In this document: in pieces, positions 25,877-34,932 of the stretch | Layout: every line of letters starts with the position of its first letter | Position numbering within the stretch: the first letter of the stretch is position 1 | Source of the DNA: an uncultured Lachnospiraceae bacterium | GTDB taxonomy: Bacteria > Bacillota > Clostridia > Lachnospirales > Lachnospiraceae | Reading direction: 5' to 3' | DNA length: 64,000 bases | Assembly: GCA_947631955.1 (NCBI GenBank) | Contig: CANRNJ010000001.1 | Location: forward strand, 1-64,000 | Position numbers and translations under genes: made by a program | The notes under the pieces: model-generated | Told to the model about the DNA's origin: nothing | Seen by the model: only the letters and a program-made list of their open reading frames with translations | The model's database searches: none

Positions 25877-27107
25877 ATATCCTCCTTGCGATAAGCGATA
25901 AACTAAAACTTTCAATAAAAACAATACAGAGCAAAATCCATATACTCACAGACCACATACCGATCAATACGGCAGTCAACAGCATGATAAGCGGCACAAC
26001 ATATTTGCGTGGGTGGTGCCATAGATCACCTTCTATTTTCCAACTGCGGATAGGATAAAACCACTCCAACAGGACAGATAAAACAGCGCTCTGCATGGCA
26101 ATAAGCAGCATGGCAAGGATTTCCATACCGCATACACCGCCATGTTGAACCTGCCAGCTAACCAAATACACGCTGCTTACTGTCATGTTTACTAAGAAGA
26201 TGAAAACGCAGTAACGGCTGCAAAAGCGGCCTGCCTGTCCGGGCAGTACCCGCACAGCCTGCTCTAAGTCAGGATCACAGGACAGCAGTATGCAGATCGG
26301 GGTATTCAGACACAGAATGGCGAACCCAAGCGGCATAACATACAATCCCTCGAATTGTCCCAATATTAAAGGCAAAAATGCAGCTATCAAACATAAACCC
26401 GCCGTATTCAAAAGATAATTTCTATTCGTTATCAAATAACGCAGAAGATACAGGAATATGCTCCCCGTTCCTTTGGTGTGCTTGATCAGTTGTTTAGCAG
26501 ACGCAGGACGGTAAAATCCGTAAGCGTCCTCCGCAAACAGGCAAAAGACGGAAATGCACAGGCTTGCAAGTACGATCAGAGCAAAGGAAATAAGATCCTG
26601 CACTAAAAATATAGATAACAGTACCGCTGCACACCATAGAAAAACAACGGGCAGCTGTTTTTTCTTCTCTGTTCCGCCGCACTTTGTACAACATGTCCAC
26701 GCGGCAGCCATAAAACAGCCATTGCCTGCACAGAGCAGCGACACGGCTGCCTGTACTGCGCTCCACTCATAGACAGCAAAGAACAAAGTCAATACAAGAA
26801 ATGTCTTTGTAATCAACGTATAGCCAGTAAATGCCAACACAATCGAAAGGGTCATTTTTCTGTTTCCAAACGGCAGCATAAAAAGCCCCATCATACGGTC
26901 AGCATTTCCAGAAGAATTAAGAACCTGCCACATGATACCCGCTGAAAAAGCCGTTGCTGTCAGAAAAAAAATAGACGGTGCGATCTCTATTTCGATTTCT
27001 GATGTACGAATGGCAAGAAACGCAATAAGGCAGGCGATCAGGCTCTTTGCGATACGCTCATACTTTGCGCCCAAAAGCTGCTTTAAGAGAGCTTTCAAAA
27101 TATTCAT
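25875..27107 (-). CDS. Multi-pass ABC-transporter membrane subunit
   Basis: The 410-residue protein has about ten hydrophobic segments and little else that is diagnostic. The ATG overlaps the ATPase stop by four bases (ATGA), so it is the membrane partner of the ATPase at 27104-27802. The pattern (cytoplasmic start MNILKALLKQLLGAKYERI, paired helices, charged loops) resembles large ABC-2 type permeases of peptide export or immunity systems. The substrate is unknown. Confidence 0.7.
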   Translation of the reverse strand: MNILKALLKQLLGAKYERIAKSLIACLIAFLAIRTSEIEIEIAPSIFFLTATAFSAGIMWQVLNSSGNADRMMGLFMLPFGNRKMTLSIVLAFTGYTLITKTFLVLTLFFAVYEWSAVQAAVSLLCAGNGCFMAAAWTCCTKCGGTEKKKQLPVVFLWCAAVLLSIFLVQDLISFALIVLASLCISVFCLFAEDAYGFYRPASAKQLIKHTKGTGSIFLYLLRYLITNRNYLLNTAGLCLIAAFLPLILGQFEGLYVMPLGFAILCLNTPICILLSCDPDLEQAVRVLPGQAGRFCSRYCVFIFLVNMTVSSVYLVSWQVQHGGVCGMEILAMLLIAMQSAVLSVLLEWFYPIRSWKIEGDLWHHPRKYVVPLIMLLTAVLIGMWSVSIWILLCIVFIESFSLSLIARRI

Positions 27108-27802
27108 TCCTTCATCACCTCCCGGATTTTGTCTGCCTCGATTTCCTGCCCTGCAAAACTTCTTTTGATCCGCCCTGCCCCCAGAACCAGCACCCTATCA
27201 GACGTAAGGCAGATGCTTTCAAGGATATGGGACGAAAAAAGGATCGTGCCGTGCTGCCGGTAGTTGTTGATCTGGCGGTACAGGTATTCTGTACTCTGAA
27301 AATCCAGTCCGTTTACAGGTTCGTCCAGCATGAGCAGCTTCGGTTTCAAGGCAAAGGCTGTAATCAGATAAACTTTTTTCAGATTGCCCGTTGACAGCTC
27401 TTTCAGTAAAATGTCGGTGTATTCTTCAAAGTGGAAGCCCTGCACCAGCTCGTCGATGCCGCACAATTTCTTTCCATAGGACGCCGCCACATAAGAAGCG
27501 TACTCACGGAATGTAAAGAATTGAAACGAATGATCTTCGGCAAAAACCGTATAACGGTCTTTCTTAAAAGCTGCATCCCGGAATTGAAAAGGCTTATCCT
27601 GCCATAGCGCGGTTTTGATCCAAAAACTGTCAAGCAGCCCGGAAAGTGTTTTGATAAACGTAGTCTTGCCCGCTCCGTTCAGACCAATCAGCCCGACGAC
27701 CTCATTTGCTCCCAGCTCCATAGAAAAATCGTCAAGAACAGGCCTGCCACGCGTGTACCATGCATTTAGATTTTTGAGGACAAGAACTGCCCCGCTGTTC
27801 AT
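27104..27802 (-). CDS. ABC ATPase of a LytTR-linked transporter
   Basis: The 232-residue ATPase has Walker A GLIGLNGAGKTTFIK, Q-loop region YTVFAEDHSFQFFTF, a signature reduced to LLKELSTGNLKKVYLI, Walker B PKLLMLDEPVNGLDF and H-loop ILFSSHILES. The ABC signature LSTGN departs from LSGGQ, as in ABC-2 drug and bacteriocin transporters. Two adjacent ATGs follow AGGAGGTAAC; the second (27802) has better spacing. It sits between a 59-residue membrane peptide and the permease. Confidence 0.88.
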   Translation of the reverse strand: MNSGAVLVLKNLNAWYTRGRPVLDDFSMELGANEVVGLIGLNGAGKTTFIKTLSGLLDSFWIKTALWQDKPFQFRDAAFKKDRYTVFAEDHSFQFFTFREYASYVAASYGKKLCGIDELVQGFHFEEYTDILLKELSTGNLKKVYLITAFALKPKLLMLDEPVNGLDFQSTEYLYRQINNYRQHGTILFSSHILESICLTSDRVLVLGAGRIKRSFAGQEIEADKIREVMKE

Positions 27803-27806
27803 CATG

Positions 27807-27986
27807 TTACCTCCTCTCGTCTTTGTCCTTTTTCTCCTTTTTCCAAATCGAACAGGCTGACCAAAAAAATAAAATACCCAATCCGGCATACAGCGCTGCA
27901 AAAAGTATATTGGCGCCTGCGGCGCTGACAACCGCCGCAGCCATCCAAACCATACCAAGTATAAGACGAAAATAAAAATGGCGCAT
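27807..27986 (-). CDS. Small two-helix membrane protein
   Basis: The 59-residue protein starts at the ATG at 27986 after GGAGGG. It has two hydrophobic helices (LILGMVWMAAAVVSAAGANI and ILFAALYAGLGILFFW) and a very basic-acidic tail (KKEKKDKDERR). Its stop TAA lies inside the ribosome site of the ATPase gene, so it is part of the transporter operon. It could be an accessory or regulatory subunit, or a bacteriocin-immunity-type peptide. No homology is recognised. Confidence 0.65.
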   Translation of the reverse strand: MRHFYFRLILGMVWMAAAVVSAAGANILFAALYAGLGILFFWSACSIWKKEKKDKDERR

Positions 27987-28100
27987 AAAATACCCTCCGT
28001 TTAGATTTGTGCATCCACCTTCGTTACAGTGACAGCATACTGCAAAAACAGCGTTCGTGCCTTTTTGTCCGTAATCGGTATGTTTTTGTCCACGAAAAAA

Positions 28101-28120
28101 GACCGTCCAAAACGGACGGC
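28101..28120 (-). terminator. Rho-independent terminator after the GHKL kinase gene
   Basis: On the minus strand GCCGTCCG-TTTT-GGACGGTC is followed by TTTTTT. It lies 23 bases beyond the kinase stop and separates the regulator-kinase pair from the transporter operon, so the transporter has its own promoter in the 115-base gap. Confidence 0.85.
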
Positions 28121-28142
28121 CTGCTTTGCCGAAAAACAATGC

Positions 28143-29453
28143 TTATGCTTCTACTGCTTCAAAAGACAATGTGACAACAACACGGAATGTCTGCTCGTTA
28201 TACTCTGTTTCAACTGTCCCGTCATAATGTTCCGCAGCGGTACGAATATTTTTTAATCCCCATCCATGCAGGGCTTTATCTGTTTTGGAAGTCTGCAGAT
28301 CTCCGTCAGCCGCGGCAGATGCAGAACCGCATCCATTTTCCGTCTTGATAACGAGCATATCATTGATACGGCGGATCGTCAGATTGATAAAACGCAGTCT
28401 GTCCTCTGCGCCGTCTGCCGCTTCAATGGAATTATCCAGCAGATTCCCTATAATCGCAACCAAGTCAACGCTCCTTATATTGGTATGCCGGGGAAATTCA
28501 ATATTGGCGTTTACCCGGATGTTTTGTGAAGCGGCAAGAGCAATTTTGCTGTTGATCAGATAATCGACCGCTTTCTCACCTGTCCATACCGCCTCAGAAA
28601 TGCCCCGCATAGGGGTACGCAGGGCTTCAAGGTATTCCATTGCTTCATTGGTGCTTCCCTTGGACAGATAACGGTACAGCGCTTCCACATGGTTGTGAAA
28701 ATCGTGAAACAGTTTTGCGTTGGCCGCATACGAATTTCTTACATTCTGATAGTCGCGCGCAAGCAGCGCATTTTTATCCTTTTCAAGACGTGCGATCGTT
28801 TTCTCCATTTCATATTGACGGTTAAGGTTGAAAAACAAAACTGCTGCAAGGATTAACAGAGCAAAAATAACCCAAACGGTCAGTTGATCGTCACTGATCG
28901 CTATGGTTTTTTGCCCGGACAAAATGATTACCCCTAAAAAACCGGCTAATGCAATTCCGGCGATTGCCCGTGATGATTGCGGATCATTTTTTCTCAGTGA
29001 TGCTTTGGAGGATTTCCTAGTCAGAAACGCCATACCCAGCATAAGAAACCGGACGATCCAAACGGCTGCCAGATGTTCTGCGGACTTTTCATCGAGAAAA
29101 CGATCCGATCGAAATACAGCGCCAAGTCCGGCAGATATGATAAATTCCCAGAGGGCAGCGGTTATCTCGTAAAAAAATGTAAGAAACAGGCTCATTCTTA
29201 AGTCTGCAGCGAACAAACAATACAACATCCCTGTTAAAAAGATCGTTTCGGCGCCCACAAGATAGGTCTGCCGGACAAAAAAACAGGAAAGCGCCATCAT
29301 ACAGACCGCCGCACAGGCGGCAGCGCCTGCAGAAAGAGCAGCAGCCCTTTTTCTATACCAAGATATCTCTAACAGATTTACCACAAAATACAGGCCGAGA
29401 AGGATCCGCAGCCCGTTTGTCAAAAAGAAGGAAAGTATCTGATACCAAGTCAT
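28143..29453 (-). CDS. GHKL (AgrC/LytS-type) sensor histidine kinase
   Basis: The 436-residue kinase has six to seven N-terminal membrane helices, a short coiled linker (YEMEKTIARLEKDKNALLARD), HAMP-free dimerisation with a His (LFHDFHNHVEALYRYL), and a GHKL ATPase with IGNLLDNSIEAADG and WGLKNIRTAAEHYDG. AgrC-like kinases of this form sense secreted peptides. Its ATG overlaps the response-regulator stop (ATGA), and the start at 29453 removes six upstream residues with no ribosome site. It pairs with the LytTR regulator. Confidence 0.9.
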   Translation of the reverse strand: MTWYQILSFFLTNGLRILLGLYFVVNLLEISWYRKRAAALSAGAAACAAVCMMALSCFFVRQTYLVGAETIFLTGMLYCLFAADLRMSLFLTFFYEITAALWEFIISAGLGAVFRSDRFLDEKSAEHLAAVWIVRFLMLGMAFLTRKSSKASLRKNDPQSSRAIAGIALAGFLGVIILSGQKTIAISDDQLTVWVIFALLILAAVLFFNLNRQYEMEKTIARLEKDKNALLARDYQNVRNSYAANAKLFHDFHNHVEALYRYLSKGSTNEAMEYLEALRTPMRGISEAVWTGEKAVDYLINSKIALAASQNIRVNANIEFPRHTNIRSVDLVAIIGNLLDNSIEAADGAEDRLRFINLTIRRINDMLVIKTENGCGSASAAADGDLQTSKTDKALHGWGLKNIRTAAEHYDGTVETEYNEQTFRVVVTLSFEAVEA

Positions 29454-30175
29454 CCTATATGCGCTCCCCAAAACTGATTGATCTGCCGCTTTACCTCCTG
29501 CAGGTGGGAACGGCTGACAGGCAGCATTTCACCGTTTTTGAGATACGCCATGCCGCCGCTGATCTTCATGATCTGAATGATATTCACGATACATCCCCGG
29601 TCAATAAAAAGGAACTCCGGCGTACCCAATTCTTCAAAAACCTGCTGAAGACTTTTTCTGACCTTCGAGATTCCCATGCCGGAAACGATCACCGCATTTT
29701 TGCCTCCGTCGCGTTGGATATAGAAAATGTCTTTATAAGGTATTTTTTCCATGCGCCCGGCAGATTGAACGATGTACTCTTTCCCTGCTTCCAACTCAAT
29801 CAGCCTTGCCGCGTCCGTCACGGCAGATACCAGACGGTCTGTAAGATTGCTTTTGGGCACATAGCGGAAAATGGACAGTTCAAAGGCGTCGATCGCATAC
29901 TCCATGTGCGACGTGATAAAAATGATCTTCACCTCTGGCAAATGCAGCTTGATCTTTTCGGTAAGTTCCATGCCTGTCATGCCGGGCATTTCGATATCAA
30001 GCAGAATCAGATCAAAGAAAAAGTAATCGTCAACAATATCACAAAGAAGATTGCCGCTCTGCGTGTAAGTTGCGATTTCATAACCGATACCGCAGGCCTG
30101 CAGGCTGCTTTTTACAATGTCTTCATGCTGTATGACCGCTTCGCTTTCATCATCGCAGATCGCTATCTGTATCAA
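29450..30175 (-). CDS. LytTR-family response regulator (AgrA-like)
   Basis: The 241-residue regulator has receiver motifs IAICDDESEA and LILLDIEMPGMTGMEL, then IIFITSHMEYA and RYVPKSN, followed by a LytTR DNA-binding domain (IPYKDIFYIQRDGGKNAVIV, then FIDRGCIVNIIQIMKI and MLPVSRSHLQEVK). It starts at a TTG (30175) after AAGGGG. With the GHKL kinase it is the third two-component system in this 15-kb stretch. The ABC operon downstream is the likely target. Confidence 0.9.
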   Translation of the reverse strand: MIQIAICDDESEAVIQHEDIVKSSLQACGIGYEIATYTQSGNLLCDIVDDYFFFDLILLDIEMPGMTGMELTEKIKLHLPEVKIIFITSHMEYAIDAFELSIFRYVPKSNLTDRLVSAVTDAARLIELEAGKEYIVQSAGRMEKIPYKDIFYIQRDGGKNAVIVSGMGISKVRKSLQQVFEELGTPEFLFIDRGCIVNIIQIMKISGGMAYLKNGEMLPVSRSHLQEVKRQINQFWGAHIG

Positions 30176-30291
30176 TCTATTTTCCCCTTATGTACCGTTT
30201 TCTTCCGTTCTTTCAATTTACTGTTTTACACCAATTTATTCCGAGGGAGAAATGATCTCTATTCTGCCGCCCATATCACCGCAGACTCACC

Positions 30292-31443
30292 TCAGCATCC
30301 GAACAGCTCCGCCGTTTTCTTCATGCGCTCCGCGACGGGAACTTCAAACGGACAGCGCGCTTCACAGGCCCTGCAGGCAATACATTCGGATGCCTTATGC
30401 TCCAACAGTTTATAATGAGAGCGGATCGTTGCGGGTACTACAGGCTGCATCACGGCAAGGTCATAGTATTTATTGATCATCGCAATGTCCAATTGCGCCG
30501 CACACGGTTTACAGTGTCCGCAGTAAGTACATTCGCCCTTGTAAGAGTGAAGCGGCGCGTTGGCGAGAACCGTCGCATAATCTTTTTCCTCTTCTGAGGC
30601 ATCCTCATAATGCACCGCCATATCGACCTGCTCTTTCGTATCGTATCCGCACAGGATCGAAGATACGCCGGGACGTGTCAGCGCATAATGGATGCACTGT
30701 ACGGGCGACAAGCTCACTCCAAAAGGCGAACGTTTTGCATCAAACAGTCTGCCTCCGGCGAAACCCTTCATAACGGTTATCCCTACATTTTTTTCTTCAC
30801 ATGTCCGATACAATTCCGCTCTTTCGGCATCGATCCCGGAAAGCTCCCGATCGTACCGATATCCTTCCGACAGCAGCTCGTCCAGATCTTCATCTGCTGG
30901 CAGCATATCAAAGGCGGGATTGATGCTGAAAAGGATCATCTCCACGAGTCCCGACTGCACGGCTGATTTTGCGGTCTTAGGATTATGGGAGCTCAGCCCA
31001 ATATGGCGGATCGTCCCTTTTTCCCGCAATTCCAGAACATATTTCATATACTCGGAATCCTGCAGGGATACCCAGTCCTCCTCCGTATCCACATAATGGA
31101 TCATGCCGATATCGATATAATCCGTCCGCAGTCTTGCAAGCAGATCCTCAAAAGCAGGTTTTACATACTTCATATCTCTGGTGCGCACATACTGGCCGTT
31201 TATCAAGGTAGAGCCCAGATGCCCCTGCACATACCATTTCTCCCTGTTTCCGGACATGGCCTCTCCGATAATATCTCTGGATTTCGGATCGGGCATCCAG
31301 CAGTCAATAATATTGATGCCGCAATTTCCGGCATAGCGCATCACTTCTACGGCCTCCTCCTTAGGATGCCGCTCCAGCCATTCTCCGCCGAATCCTATTT
31401 CACTCACCATAAGACCGGTTTTCCCCAACATTCTTTTTTGCAT
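30292..31443 (-). CDS. Aldo/keto reductase with ferredoxin tail
   Basis: The 383-residue protein starts at the ATG at 31443, after GGAGG. The AKR barrel carries LGKTGLMVSEIGFGGEWL near the start, DLLARLRTDYIDIGMIHYVD and GLSSHNPKTA. The C terminus has CTYCGHCKPC and ECIACRACEARCPFEVPV, which together can bind two [4Fe-4S] clusters, as in the ferredoxin-domain AKR group common in anaerobes. The substrate is unknown. It lies 28 bases after the GGDEF gene on the same strand. Confidence 0.88.
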   Translation of the reverse strand: MQKRMLGKTGLMVSEIGFGGEWLERHPKEEAVEVMRYAGNCGINIIDCWMPDPKSRDIIGEAMSGNREKWYVQGHLGSTLINGQYVRTRDMKYVKPAFEDLLARLRTDYIDIGMIHYVDTEEDWVSLQDSEYMKYVLELREKGTIRHIGLSSHNPKTAKSAVQSGLVEMILFSINPAFDMLPADEDLDELLSEGYRYDRELSGIDAERAELYRTCEEKNVGITVMKGFAGGRLFDAKRSPFGVSLSPVQCIHYALTRPGVSSILCGYDTKEQVDMAVHYEDASEEEKDYATVLANAPLHSYKGECTYCGHCKPCAAQLDIAMINKYYDLAVMQPVVPATIRSHYKLLEHKASECIACRACEARCPFEVPVAERMKKTAELFGC

Positions 31444-31470
31444 GATATCCTCCATTCCGGGAACGTTTTT

Positions 31471-32979
31471 TCACTTGTCTACATACATGCGAAGCGCCTC
31501 ACTATAGCAAAAATCCGTCTTTTCAAGCAGCTTCAGGAAATAGTCCGGTATGTAGATATGACGCAGCGTATCCGTCTTTGTATTGACAAAATACACTCCT
31601 GCAAATTTCGTCGCGATCACCTTGAGAAAAGTTTCCGCATCCTGCTTCTGAGTAAGCATACGCTCCAATTCTTCATTGATCGCCCGTTTCTTGCGTCTGT
31701 CCCCATGTTGCCTGTAGTATCTTTCTTTATCCGCGCGCATGGCGAGCTCGGCGGCGCCTATGACCTTATAAACGGCCGACGGGTTCATGCCGCTCTCCAC
31801 TCCCACGGAGATCTCATAATGATCTTCGCGCAGATCGCGGCGCACCTCCTCCACGATCCTCTCCACAGCCCTCTTGGACAGCCTTGTGCTGAGCATCACA
31901 AACTCGTCGCCGCCGATACGGTACAATTTTTCCTCCGGATAATATTTGCGCAGGGCGTCCGCCACACTACAGAGCATCGTATCACCTTTTTCATGACCCA
32001 GTTGATTGTTCAGTTCATGCAGTCCGTTCACATCTACATACAAACAGGTGAAGACGACGCCGTCGCCCTTCTGCAGTTCTTCCAGATCGATATTATACTT
32101 ATGGCGGTTATACAACAGAGTCAGCGCATCTCTGTTGTAATTATCCACCAACTCTTCCCTTGCGCGCAGTTCCATCAGATACTCGTCATGCACATCTTTT
32201 ACATACAGGATCAGCACCTGATCATCATCCCGGTACTCGATACTGGGAACCAGATCCATCTGCACCCACCGGTAATCATCGCCGATCTTTCTCCGGTACC
32301 GGCAGCTTAATTTATTCTGCTCTTCCGCAAAGTATTCCCGCAGTTTCTCTATCTCTGTAAACTGCCGGTATACATCCTCGTCCCCGGCATATACGTTTCC
32401 CTGTTCTATAAAATCATTCCACCAACCGGATATCTTGTCGGTCTTCGCCACAAAGTTTTCCTGTTCATAACGATCGACTTTCACGCACTCATAGGTATCC
32501 TTTGTCAGATTGATCTTCAGTATCTTATAATAGATAACGGAAAGCGTAGACAGCGCATCCACCATGGTTGTCGTATCGGTATCCGCCTCACGCCAAGTAA
32601 ATACCGCCCACGGATCTTCCGGGCTGCATCCTTCGGGCGCCACAATGCCGAAAGTCACCCACATATACTTATCGCCCGCTTTTCTGGTATAACTCTGGAC
32701 GATCCTGCGCTCTCCTGCGAAAACCCGTGCCTGTACATACTGTGGATCGGCAAATTTCAGATAATCCTCCGCATATTCAGACAGGACCAGTTTTGCGCCG
32801 ACCTGTTCCCTGATATAATCATAAATGCTGGTGATGTCTGCAAATCCTACATCCTGCAGCGCTTTTTCCATCTTTAAAAACTTATATTCTCCTGTGAGCA
32901 GATTCACTCTGGCGATCTTCATAAAGCTGTCCCAGAGCGTCCCCGCCGTAAACTCGTATAATTTGCTTTCCAGCTCCAT
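31471..32979 (-). CDS. GGDEF-domain protein (diguanylate cyclase candidate)
   Basis: The roughly 502-residue protein has two N-terminal PAS-like regions (each with WVTFG or WVQMDLVPS endings typical of PAC motifs), a short coiled linker (YLMELRAREELVDNYNRDAL), then GGDEF: TLLYNRHKYN, VYDVN-type strand CLYVDVNGLHELNNQLGHEKGD and an intact LYRIGGDEFVML. About 120 residues follow the GGDEF domain. It is probably soluble and makes cyclic di-GMP. The start at 32979 (GGGAG five bases upstream) is preferred; 32991 is also possible. Confidence 0.88.
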   Translation of the reverse strand: MELESKLYEFTAGTLWDSFMKIARVNLLTGEYKFLKMEKALQDVGFADITSIYDYIREQVGAKLVLSEYAEDYLKFADPQYVQARVFAGERRIVQSYTRKAGDKYMWVTFGIVAPEGCSPEDPWAVFTWREADTDTTTMVDALSTLSVIYYKILKINLTKDTYECVKVDRYEQENFVAKTDKISGWWNDFIEQGNVYAGDEDVYRQFTEIEKLREYFAEEQNKLSCRYRRKIGDDYRWVQMDLVPSIEYRDDDQVLILYVKDVHDEYLMELRAREELVDNYNRDALTLLYNRHKYNIDLEELQKGDGVVFTCLYVDVNGLHELNNQLGHEKGDTMLCSVADALRKYYPEEKLYRIGGDEFVMLSTRLSKRAVERIVEEVRRDLREDHYEISVGVESGMNPSAVYKVIGAAELAMRADKERYYRQHGDRRKKRAINEELERMLTQKQDAETFLKVIATKFAGVYFVNTKTDTLRHIYIPDYFLKLLEKTDFCYSEALRMYVDK

Positions 32980-33003
32980 ATGTTCTCCCATGTCTGCAAA
33001 CCT

Positions 33004-33096
33004 TTCGTCAAATATACAGACTCACCCGTATTTTACAATCATCTCAATATCAGAGAACTTATTTTTCAAAGCGGAAACAGGCCTTATCAGCAGCAT
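33004..33096 (-). pseudogene. Antitoxin (Phd/YefM-like) N-terminal remnant
   Basis: Reading MLLIRPVSALKNKFSDIEMI, it aligns with the intact antitoxin at 42236-42496 (MLQIRPVSDLRNKFPDIEKI). A one-base insertion after IV gives an early stop; correcting it continues into VYLT. The upstream flank (about 33100-33215) also aligns with 42500-42620, including GCAACGGTTATTRCARATATTTC. The rest of the antitoxin and the toxin are gone, replaced by the GGDEF gene start. Confidence 0.8.
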
Positions 33097-33222
33097 ATGC
33101 TTTCGCACTTTATTGAAACTATATCATTTTTTTATTCTACTCTGCTATATTTTCAAAAGCAACGGTTATTACAAATATTTCTTGTTTTCTGAATCATAAT
33201 GATTTCAGGGTAAAAAGTGAAA

Positions 33223-33241
33223 TGGCGTAGTATTATAGTAA
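33223..33241 (+). repeat. Degenerate tandem site next to antitoxin remnant
   Basis: TGGCGTAGTATTATAGTAA is a weakened form of the tandem TGGTGTAGTAA unit. It lies upstream of the antitoxin remnant in the same relative position as the copy at 42731-42752 relative to the intact antitoxin, and it abuts the Fic stop codon. Confidence 0.45.
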
Positions 33242-34285
33242 TTATTCTCTTGTATAGAACGTCGCTTTCCCTTTTCCATGCCTGTCAATAACCCCGTCTT
33301 TCACCAGTTGTGTCAACGAATTTTCTACGGAAGCCTTAGACAGGGACGGCACAAGTTCCATGATCTCACTCTTTGTAAATTTACCGATCTTTTCAAAAAC
33401 GGCTTTTCTGACCATTTCTATTGCGGGCAGTTTATCCTCCACAAGACTGATCCGGGTCTCAAAATCCCTGTAAGCTGCCAGTACGATCCCAAGCATATAT
33501 TTTATAAATGGCGCCGGATCATTTTCATTCTCATGCCAACCCTTCCCGCACTGTTCCAATACATCGTAATAATTTTCTTTCGTCTTTTCTATTTTACTCT
33601 CCAAGCTGATATATCTCCCCACAACATACCCGCACCGATATAAAAGGAGTGTAGTGAGCAGACGGGACATCCGGCCATTTCCGTCATTGAATGGATGAAT
33701 ACACAGGAAATCATTGATGAAGATCGGGATCAATACCAACGGATCCACGATGCAGGCATCGATTGCCTGATTGAAATTATCGCAGATGGAATCGATTGCC
33801 CCCGGTGTTTCATAAGGAACCAACGGAGTAAATCGCACTGTCTGGGTTCCATCCGGGTGGTTTTCGGCTATCACATTCTGCGTATTCTTAAACCTTCCCC
33901 CGATATCCTTCTGTGAATATTGATATAGATCCCGGTGGAGCTGCAAAATATAAGAGGAACGGATCGGGATATATTCATAGCTCTCATGGATCGTATTTAA
34001 AACATCCCGATACCCCATAATTTCTTCTTCATCTCTGTTCCTTGGCGTTGTCTTTTCCATAACAAGCTGTTTAAGCCTAGTGCTTGTCGTAACAATGCCT
34101 TCAATCTTATTGGAAGCCTCCGTACTTTGTATTTTTGCTATCTCGACCAGTTTTTCCAGTGTGGCCGGTTTCTGCTTAAGATATAATTCCTGTTTTCCTT
34201 TAAACTCATGGATCTGTGCTACCAATCCAAGAATTTCCGAATCCCATCTGTAATTTTTTAAATCAGCATAATTAAAGATCCGCAT
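33242..34285 (-). CDS. Class II Fic protein (AMP transferase candidate)
   Basis: The 347-residue protein carries the active-site motif HPFNDGNGRMSRLL with all catalytic residues, and an N-terminal inhibitory helix TEASNKIEGIV that fits (S/T)xxxE(G/N), the autoinhibition motif of class II Fic enzymes. The C-terminal 90 residues form a winged helix (EIMELVPSLSKASVENSLTQL). The start at 34285 follows GAGAGGAG. Such proteins AMPylate a protein target after relief of inhibition. The target here is unknown. It is flanked by site-like repeats on both sides. Confidence 0.92.
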   Translation of the reverse strand: MRIFNYADLKNYRWDSEILGLVAQIHEFKGKQELYLKQKPATLEKLVEIAKIQSTEASNKIEGIVTTSTRLKQLVMEKTTPRNRDEEEIMGYRDVLNTIHESYEYIPIRSSYILQLHRDLYQYSQKDIGGRFKNTQNVIAENHPDGTQTVRFTPLVPYETPGAIDSICDNFNQAIDACIVDPLVLIPIFINDFLCIHPFNDGNGRMSRLLTTLLLYRCGYVVGRYISLESKIEKTKENYYDVLEQCGKGWHENENDPAPFIKYMLGIVLAAYRDFETRISLVEDKLPAIEMVRKAVFEKIGKFTKSEIMELVPSLSKASVENSLTQLVKDGVIDRHGKGKATFYTRE

Positions 34286-34710
34286 TCGCCTAACTCCTCT
34301 CTTTTCGCCTAATTATACCACTTATTTAGGTGATAATCAATATTTTGCCCAAAATTCACCTAATTAATTCTCAAATTATGCGAAAACGGAAGCATTAGGC
34401 GATTTCAACTTCAAAAAATACATTCATTCTTACCAATCAAAATTTTAGCCAAATAAAAATAGCCGGCTTCTTTCACGCGGCCCTGATATCCTTTCGTAAT
34501 TATTGCACAATTTAACGATGTACTTACTTCATAACGACAGCCTCTGAAAATTCCTGCTTTGTAACGATTCCCCTGCTGTCTTAACGATAACTGTAAGATC
34601 CGCAGCTTTTCTTTCCTCATTCGTAGTCTTATCGTAGTCCACATATTATTTGTCTGCCACGGTATGCCCAAATCTGCCCCAAAGTGCCAAATTATGCGGT
34701 TTTTACCTTA

Positions 34711-34886
34711 CTCCTGCCGTGGCAGACGAGAATTATTTTTATCATAGTTATTGTATCCCTTCATAAGCCTGTAAACCTTGATTTTTTTTCAAGGGTTTTG
34801 GCGGTTTACTCTGATTTTGGTGTTTGCCCAGATTTCATGTAAATCTTTATAAATCTACATAAATTTATGGGCAAATGGTGTAGTAA
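34711..34886 (+). repeat. Integrase-associated repeat, long form (copy C)
   Basis: CTCCTGCCGTGGCAGACGAG, then CCCTTCATAAGCCTGTAAAC, CTTGATTTTTTTTCAAGG, GGCGGTTTACTCTGATTTTG and a final AAATGGTGTAGTAA (site unit 34876-34886). It aligns with 2456-2640 almost throughout. It is immediately downstream of the integrase remnant at 34933-35456, the natural place for an attachment site. Bases 34290-34710 show no gene. Confidence 0.75.
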
Positions 34887-34932
34887 AGTGCTATGATGCA
34901 CGGAGCAATCCGCAGCATCATAAGTATGAAAA

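Noticed and set aside
34411-34671. An 86-codon minus-strand frame in the 34.3-34.7 kb gap
   Set aside because: No ribosome site, no motif, and base composition of non-coding sequence; it runs close to a repeat.
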